Part shown: positions 6,325 through 9,962 of the stretch, one piece after another
How positions within the stretch are numbered: position 1 is the stretch's first letter
Layout of the letters: each line of letters starts with the position of its first letter
NCBI GenBank assembly: GCA_045576175.1
Contig: JAZNFW010000022.1
Location: 1-9,962, forward strand
Direction of reading: 5' to 3'
DNA length: 9,962 bases
Source of the DNA: RGIG8748 sp045576175
Lineage (GTDB): Bacteria > Bacillota > Clostridia > UMGS1810
Made by a program: the position numbers and the translations under genes
The notes under the pieces: generated by a model
The model's database searches: none
Seen by the model: only the letters and a program-made list of their open reading frames with translations
Told to the model about the DNA's origin: nothing

Positions 6325-6915
6325 TTAGCAGCAGCGGATTAAATCGCCGCCGAGACATTCGCAGCAGCAGTCAGCACAAATAAGGCCCTGACACATATCA
6401 CAGCTCGAACATCCTGCGCCCTGCGGATATCCCTGTGCATAGCCCTGCCCCATATAATTAGAGCGACTCTGGTCCATTCTTGCTTTAGCAGAGGCATACT
6501 CTTGATTGTATGGGTCAGATGCACAAGCAGTGTTAAAGTGCTGATACGCCATATCGTACCAACCCTTTCTCTGCATAACAAGTCCCATAAGATAGTGCCA
6601 CTCAGCGTTGCGCACTGCCATAGCGTTTAATGCATTTTGTGCTTCATTGAGACGGTTCTGATTTATAAGTATACGAACCTGATTGAAATTTGCATATTTT
6701 CCTTCCTGATTGGAAGATGTGTAGGATGACTTATTCTTTACAAGTTCATTGTAAGCCCAGTTTATGTCCTGCATCTTCTCAGCTGCCAAATCGGCTAATG
6801 GATTATTTACAAACTTGTCGGGATGGTATTTCTTTGCAAGTTCCTTGTATGCATCCTTAATCTGTTCTTCGGTGGCATTGTGGTTTATACCTAATATTTG
6901 ATACGGGTCTTTCAT
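6325..6915 (-). CDS. J-domain protein with helical repeat region and Cys-rich tail
   Basis: A 196-residue co-chaperone-like protein. Residues 1-62 are a J-domain (YQILGI, HPD at 31-33, then an NWAYNELV helix), which would stimulate the ATPase of an Hsp70 such as DnaK. Residues about 75-148 look like TPR-type helical repeats (NRLNEAQNALNAM; AEWHYLMGLVMQRKGWYDMAYQHFNTACASDP), a protein-binding surface. A Gly/Gln/Tyr-rich linker (155-168) leads to a tail with ten cysteines in 28 residues (169-196, including CxxCxxC and CCCxC, ending RCC). It lacks the G/F region, zinc fingers and substrate domains of true DnaJ, so it is not the general chaperone. The tail might bind metal or be lipid-modified; that is inference. 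Start ATG is one base after the DUF5685 stop (AAAGGA upstream), implying translational coupling. Confidence 0.93.
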   Translation of the reverse strand: MKDPYQILGINHNATEEQIKDAYKELAKKYHPDKFVNNPLADLAAEKMQDINWAYNELVKNKSSYTSSNQEGKYANFNQVRILINQNRLNEAQNALNAMAVRNAEWHYLMGLVMQRKGWYDMAYQHFNTACASDPYNQEYASAKARMDQSRSNYMGQGYAQGYPQGAGCSSCDMCQGLICADCCCECLGGDLIRCC

Positions 6916-6916
6916 T

Positions 6917-7744
6917 TTACAATATCCTTTCGTTTATAATTAAGTCGCACCTTGCTCTAAGTCCAAGATATATTATATTATCGAGCAGGGGCTTGTTTTT
7001 CTTGATGTCTAGTTTTTGATACTCCTCTGCAAGTGCAGACAGTGACATATAGATAAGTGTTGTTATTTGCTCTTTGATTTTGACGGTATCCGTTTTGCCG
7101 TAGCCGTACTGATAAATGAGGGGGTTGTAGCTTCCCTTTTTGTAATCGGACGACAAATCATCGCAAGCATCCATAATGTATATGAGCCTACCCAAAATGT
7201 AGCCCAGAGCCGAAAGGCTTTGGTCGAGTGTTCCAAACATAACCTCAAGTATGACTGCAAATTCGTGTGCCACCTTGTCAATCTCATCGCAAGAGGTTTT
7301 TTCTAAAAATGTAAGCCTCTTAAGATGCAGTTTTGTTTTTTCGCAAAGCTCGGGATACTTTTTGGAAAGTTTCCTTGCTCTCACGTAAAACGGCAGCATA
7401 GAGAAAAAGGCTTTTGGTGACTTGTTGTCAAAAAGGTCGTCTCTTAATTTAAGATAGGTAAATATTAGATTCATATCTGCCGAAAATTCAAGACCATTTG
7501 CCTCTTTTACAGTCTTTCTCTTTCCTATCCGTTTGATACATCCTTCGTTACTCATAACGGTTGGAGTATCTTTTACTGAATCCAAAAGAAGAAGCAGAAA
7601 TGTAAAATCATAACTTAAGGTAAGCCTCGATATTTGGCTGTGCTTTTTGCCAAGGGCCTTACAGAGACCGCAGTAATACGCCCTGTAGGTGTTGTAATCT
7701 TTAATTTTTAGTTCGTCTTTATATACATTTACATATCCAAACAA
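6917..7744 (-). CDS. DUF5685 family protein, function unknown
   Basis: A 275-residue, mainly helical protein matching, by memory of its opening MFGYVNVYK and YYCGLCKALGK, the clostridial DUF5685 family. Visible landmarks are a CGLC motif (25-28), a hydrophobic helix (YDFTFLLLLLDSV, 45-57), RDDLFD (101-106, a DDxxD pattern) and DACDDLSSDYKKGSYNPL (192-209). The two Asp-rich motifs recall the metal-diphosphate motifs of squalene/phytoene-type synthases, although no activity can be assigned. No signal peptide is present. The start is TTG (7742-7744), supported by GAGGG 7 bases upstream and by an in-frame TAA immediately before it. It follows fbp by 28 bases with no terminator and overlaps functionally with the J-domain gene (1-base gap), so it is likely part of one operon with both. 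Confidence 0.88.
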   Translation of the reverse strand: MFGYVNVYKDELKIKDYNTYRAYYCGLCKALGKKHSQISRLTLSYDFTFLLLLLDSVKDTPTVMSNEGCIKRIGKRKTVKEANGLEFSADMNLIFTYLKLRDDLFDNKSPKAFFSMLPFYVRARKLSKKYPELCEKTKLHLKRLTFLEKTSCDEIDKVAHEFAVILEVMFGTLDQSLSALGYILGRLIYIMDACDDLSSDYKKGSYNPLIYQYGYGKTDTVKIKEQITTLIYMSLSALAEEYQKLDIKKNKPLLDNIIYLGLRARCDLIINERIL

Positions 7745-7751
7745 TTAAAAA

Positions 7752-7756
7752 CCCTC
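7752..7756 (-). promoter_or_regulatory. Ribosome binding site fixing the TTG start of the DUF5685 gene
   Basis: GAGGG on the minus strand, 7 bases before TTG (7742-7744). The codon directly upstream of TTG is an in-frame TAA, and no ATG occurs near the start in this frame. Confidence 0.75.
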
Positions 7757-7772
7757 ATTTAAAGCTTTTGTA

Positions 7773-9638
7773 TTATCGTGTTTCGCTTATTGTGCCCGAC
7801 TCATACAGAAACATAAGATTTTTTAAATCTTCCACATCCTGCCTGAGCTTCTTACCATTGTCGGTATCCTGCACTAATACTCTCTTTCCTACTTTTTCCA
7901 CAATGTATTTTTGAGAAATCATTTCGCTGTTTTGCTCAACAATTGAATCTATACTCTCAAATGGCGAATGTGATGTGATTGCAAGTCCGTAGGAATTATA
8001 TATGAGTGTGTAGCCGGCAATTCCCGTTTGCTTACGGTATGCAGTAGACATTCCGCCGTCTATGAGAATGAGCTTACCGCCCGCTTTTACAGGGCTTTCA
8101 CCGTCTTTGAATTTCACGGGAATATGTCCGTTTATTATATGTCCTGTTTCGGTGTCTATGCCAAATTCTGTCATTATCCTGTTACATATTTCTTCGTTAT
8201 CCCACAGGTGAAAATACGGCTGTTTTTCTTCTTTGTGACTGGCTGTGTCATCTATGTACATCCTCTCGAAGGTTGCCATATTCTTCTTGCCGAAAAGCGG
8301 TGAATTTGGGGAGCACCACAAATACCAAGCAAAATTCACAAGTGCCCTGGTCTTTTTCTTATATGCCTCACGAAGTTTCCTCTCGCAGAAAAGCATATAG
8401 GATTTCCCCGAGTATTTTTTTCCTTTATAAGTTATAACAGAAAATTCGCCGTTTTCATCCATAGGAATACATCCGTGATAAAGCAGATTTCCGTTGTGTG
8501 AGAGGAAAATACTTCCTTTAGAAAACATAAACTTAAGGTGTTTTTGCATCTTTTCACTGCACATAAAGCTATGCCTTAAGCCTTTTATTATTTCCTTTTC
8601 CTCAGGTGTGAGTGAAAAGGGGTTTCCTTTATGGACTGTGGGGAATTCGTGGGTATTTAGCTTGTAGCCGCACCAGGTCATATTCGAAAATTCTATTTTG
8701 TCAAGTCTGGTCTTTTCCGCCATCATATAGTCCTGTTCCGACTGCATAAGCATATCCTCCAGCTTAAAGCGTATTACGGATATGGCTTTGTACATTTTTT
8801 GAGTTGTGTCATTTCCAGAGTAGTTTTCATTTGCAAAATGCTCAAGATGACGCAGGCTTATGCCATAGCCCTCTTCAAGAAAGGCTGTATTTTCGTACTT
8901 GAGGCTATTGGCAACAACTACTGCAATACACACCTCAGATCCCATCATGGCACCCATCCACACAACATCGTGGTTGCCCCACTGCAAATCGATGTTCTTT
9001 ATATTATAAAGGGTATCTAATACAATATCGGGTCTTGAGCCTCTGTCAAAAACATCGCCCACTATGTGCAGATGGTCTATGGAGAGATTTCTTATAACGG
9101 ATGCTATTTCTATAATAAAATCACGGGAGCAGCCAAGACTTATTATTGTCTCTATGATTTTGTTATAATAATTTTCTTTGTTTATATTTTTTGAATCGCA
9201 ATTTAAAAGCTCGTCGATTATGTACGCATATTTTTCCGGCAGTGATTTTCTCACCTTTGAACGAGTATATTTGGCACAGACTACTCTGCATATTTCAATT
9301 AGTCTTAAAAGATTTTTCTCAACCCATTTATTATCTTTAAAGTTTTTTTCGTGAACTCTCTCAGGGTAATAAATGAGATTTGCAAGCTGTATTTGTTCTT
9401 CTGTCGAGAGTTCATCTTTATACACATCGTGAATTTTTGCTCTTATAACTCCCGACGCCGTGCGCATAACATGTGTAAAATGCTCGTGCTCGCCGTGAAT
9501 ATCACTTATAAAGTGTTCTGTACCTTTGGGAAGGCTCAATATTGCCTGAAGATTGATGATTTCGGACATAACATCTCTTTTTGTGGGCCATTTTTCCGCA
9601 AGCATTCTGTAATACTTTAATTCATCAAAAATACTCAT
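7773..9638 (-). CDS. fbp: Fructose-1,6-bisphosphatase, class III
   Basis: This enzyme removes the 1-phosphate from fructose 1,6-bisphosphate, the committed step of gluconeogenesis, in the cytoplasm. At 621 residues it is slightly shorter than the Bacillus subtilis enzyme (about 670) but complete at both ends. The metallophosphoesterase core is clear: SDIHGE (45-50), HIVGDVFDRG (191-200) and QWGNHD (219-224), which supply the two-metal ligands. Later histidine blocks (SHNGNLLYHGCIP near 380-395 and NGHIPVK near 505) complete the site. This family (PF06874) is typical of Firmicutes and unrelated in sequence to class I FBPase. Start is ATG (9636-9638) with GGGAG about 5 bases upstream. It is the first gene of a probable operon with the DUF5685, J-domain and membrane-protein genes, which have no evident link to sugar metabolism. 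Confidence 0.96.
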   Translation of the reverse strand: MSIFDELKYYRMLAEKWPTKRDVMSEIINLQAILSLPKGTEHFISDIHGEHEHFTHVMRTASGVIRAKIHDVYKDELSTEEQIQLANLIYYPERVHEKNFKDNKWVEKNLLRLIEICRVVCAKYTRSKVRKSLPEKYAYIIDELLNCDSKNINKENYYNKIIETIISLGCSRDFIIEIASVIRNLSIDHLHIVGDVFDRGSRPDIVLDTLYNIKNIDLQWGNHDVVWMGAMMGSEVCIAVVVANSLKYENTAFLEEGYGISLRHLEHFANENYSGNDTTQKMYKAISVIRFKLEDMLMQSEQDYMMAEKTRLDKIEFSNMTWCGYKLNTHEFPTVHKGNPFSLTPEEKEIIKGLRHSFMCSEKMQKHLKFMFSKGSIFLSHNGNLLYHGCIPMDENGEFSVITYKGKKYSGKSYMLFCERKLREAYKKKTRALVNFAWYLWCSPNSPLFGKKNMATFERMYIDDTASHKEEKQPYFHLWDNEEICNRIMTEFGIDTETGHIINGHIPVKFKDGESPVKAGGKLILIDGGMSTAYRKQTGIAGYTLIYNSYGLAITSHSPFESIDSIVEQNSEMISQKYIVEKVGKRVLVQDTDNGKKLRQDVEDLKNLMFLYESGTISETR

Positions 9639-9707
9639 AATATCTCCCTATTGGTTTCAACACGAACAAATAATATATTTTCTTTTATGATAATTACAAT
9701 TCTATAT

Positions 9708-9736
9708 ATTGTAGCACATTTTTTGTATAAATGCAA
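9708..9736 (-). promoter_or_regulatory. Promoter of fbp and probably its operon
   Basis: Minus strand: TTGCAT (9731-9736), 17 bases, TACAAT (9708-9713), with TG one base before the -10. The predicted start near 9701 gives an AT-rich leader of about 62 nt. A weaker alternative, TTGTAA-18-TATTAT, lies just downstream (about 9670-9700). Confidence 0.7.
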
Positions 9737-9765
9737 TCTTTTGAAATCATAAATTTGGTGTTTTT

Positions 9766-9808
9766 TAGTCAAAAAAGGATGCAATATATGTCATATTGCA
9801 CCCTTTTT
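9766..9808 (-). terminator. Terminator of the rubredoxin-domain gene
   Basis: A 16-bp stem pairs 9772-9787 with 9793-9808 around a 5-base loop. The single imperfect position is a G-U pair in minus-strand RNA but an A-C mismatch in plus-strand RNA, favouring leftward use. Six T (9771-9776) form the exit run. The stop codon of the gene lies just upstream at 9811-9813. Confidence 0.85.
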
Positions 9809-9810
9809 AA

Positions 9811-9962
9811 TCATATTTTTGAAAAGTCCGCTGCGGAGTGTTTGCATATAGGGCATACAAAATCTGAGGGGAGTGGGTCTCCCTCATAAATATAACCGCA
9901 GATTTCACATCTGTAGCCAAGTCGGATCGTAGCCATGTCGTTCTGTGAGCCAAGGAGTTGTA
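9811..9962 (-). CDS. Rubredoxin-like domain, C-terminal end of a larger protein
   Basis: The minus frame entering at the right edge reads 50 residues to a TGA (9811-9813). It contains CEICGYIYEGDPLPSDF followed by VCPIC, which is a rubredoxin Fe(Cys)4 site with four cysteines in two CxxC pairs. The pairs are 14 residues apart instead of the roughly 29 of free rubredoxins. That shortened form is typical of rubredoxin domains fused at the C-terminus of rubrerythrins or flavin-reductase-like proteins, which pass electrons in peroxide or oxygen detoxification of anaerobes. Residues before it (QLLGSQNDMATIRLGYR) fit a linker. An internal ATG (M of MATIRLGYR) has no convincing ribosome site, so a free 41-residue protein is less likely. 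The fusion partner lies outside the window and cannot be named. Confidence 0.85.
   Translation of the reverse strand, partial: QLLGSQNDMATIRLGYRCEICGYIYEGDPLPSDFVCPICKHSAADFSKI

Noticed and set aside
8028..8303. Plus-strand ORF of 91 residues opposite fbp
   Set aside because: Antisense to conserved fbp blocks, no promoter or ribosome site, no recognisable protein features.

Overview
The window reads as chromosome from an AT-rich, anaerobic, Gram-positive member of the Clostridia (Ruminococcus/Oscillospiraceae-like). The grounds are strong GGAGG-type ribosome binding sites, TTG starts, sigma-A promoters with 17-bp spacers, a class III (Firmicutes-type) fructose-1,6-bisphosphatase, a K+-dependent membrane pyrophosphatase, an ECF vitamin transporter S subunit and a short-loop rubredoxin domain. 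The taxonomic placement is inference from gene content. There are no tRNAs, rRNAs, CRISPR arrays or insertion sequences visible, and all genes but one lie on the minus strand.

Layout, left to right. (1) 1-358: N-terminal part of a secreted protein of unknown family, cut by the window edge, with its own promoter overlapping the terminator of the next gene. (2) 480-2564: hppA, a membrane pyrophosphatase with Na+-pump-type residues, flanked by a promoter, a leader hairpin and a terminator. (3) 2829-3332: an ECF S component, divergent from (4) 3425-4516: a MocR/PdxR-type GntR-aminotransferase regulator lacking about the last 100 residues of its family. The two share a 92-bp intergenic region with interlocked promoters. 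(5) A perfect hairpin at 4510-4540 ends both the regulator and the convergent tyrS (4542-5759). (6) 5815-9638: a leftward cluster fbp, DUF5685 protein, J-domain/Cys-tail protein, small membrane protein, closely spaced and probably one transcript from a promoter upstream of fbp. It could read on into tyrS, which also has its own promoter. (7) 9811-9962: the C-terminal rubredoxin domain of a protein that continues past the right edge, with its terminator.

Functionally, hppA and fbp fit together. Anaerobes of this kind often use pyrophosphate-dependent glycolysis and gluconeogenesis, where membrane pyrophosphatase recovers energy from PPi and FBPase commits carbon to gluconeogenesis. Their promoters look nearly alike in this window. 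The ECF S component and the PLP-sensing-type regulator suggest a vitamin B6 uptake locus. The most unfamiliar part is the DUF5685 / J-domain / membrane-protein cassette. DUF5685 carries two Asp-rich motifs spaced like those of head-to-head isoprenoid synthases, and its partner ends in a ten-cysteine tail.
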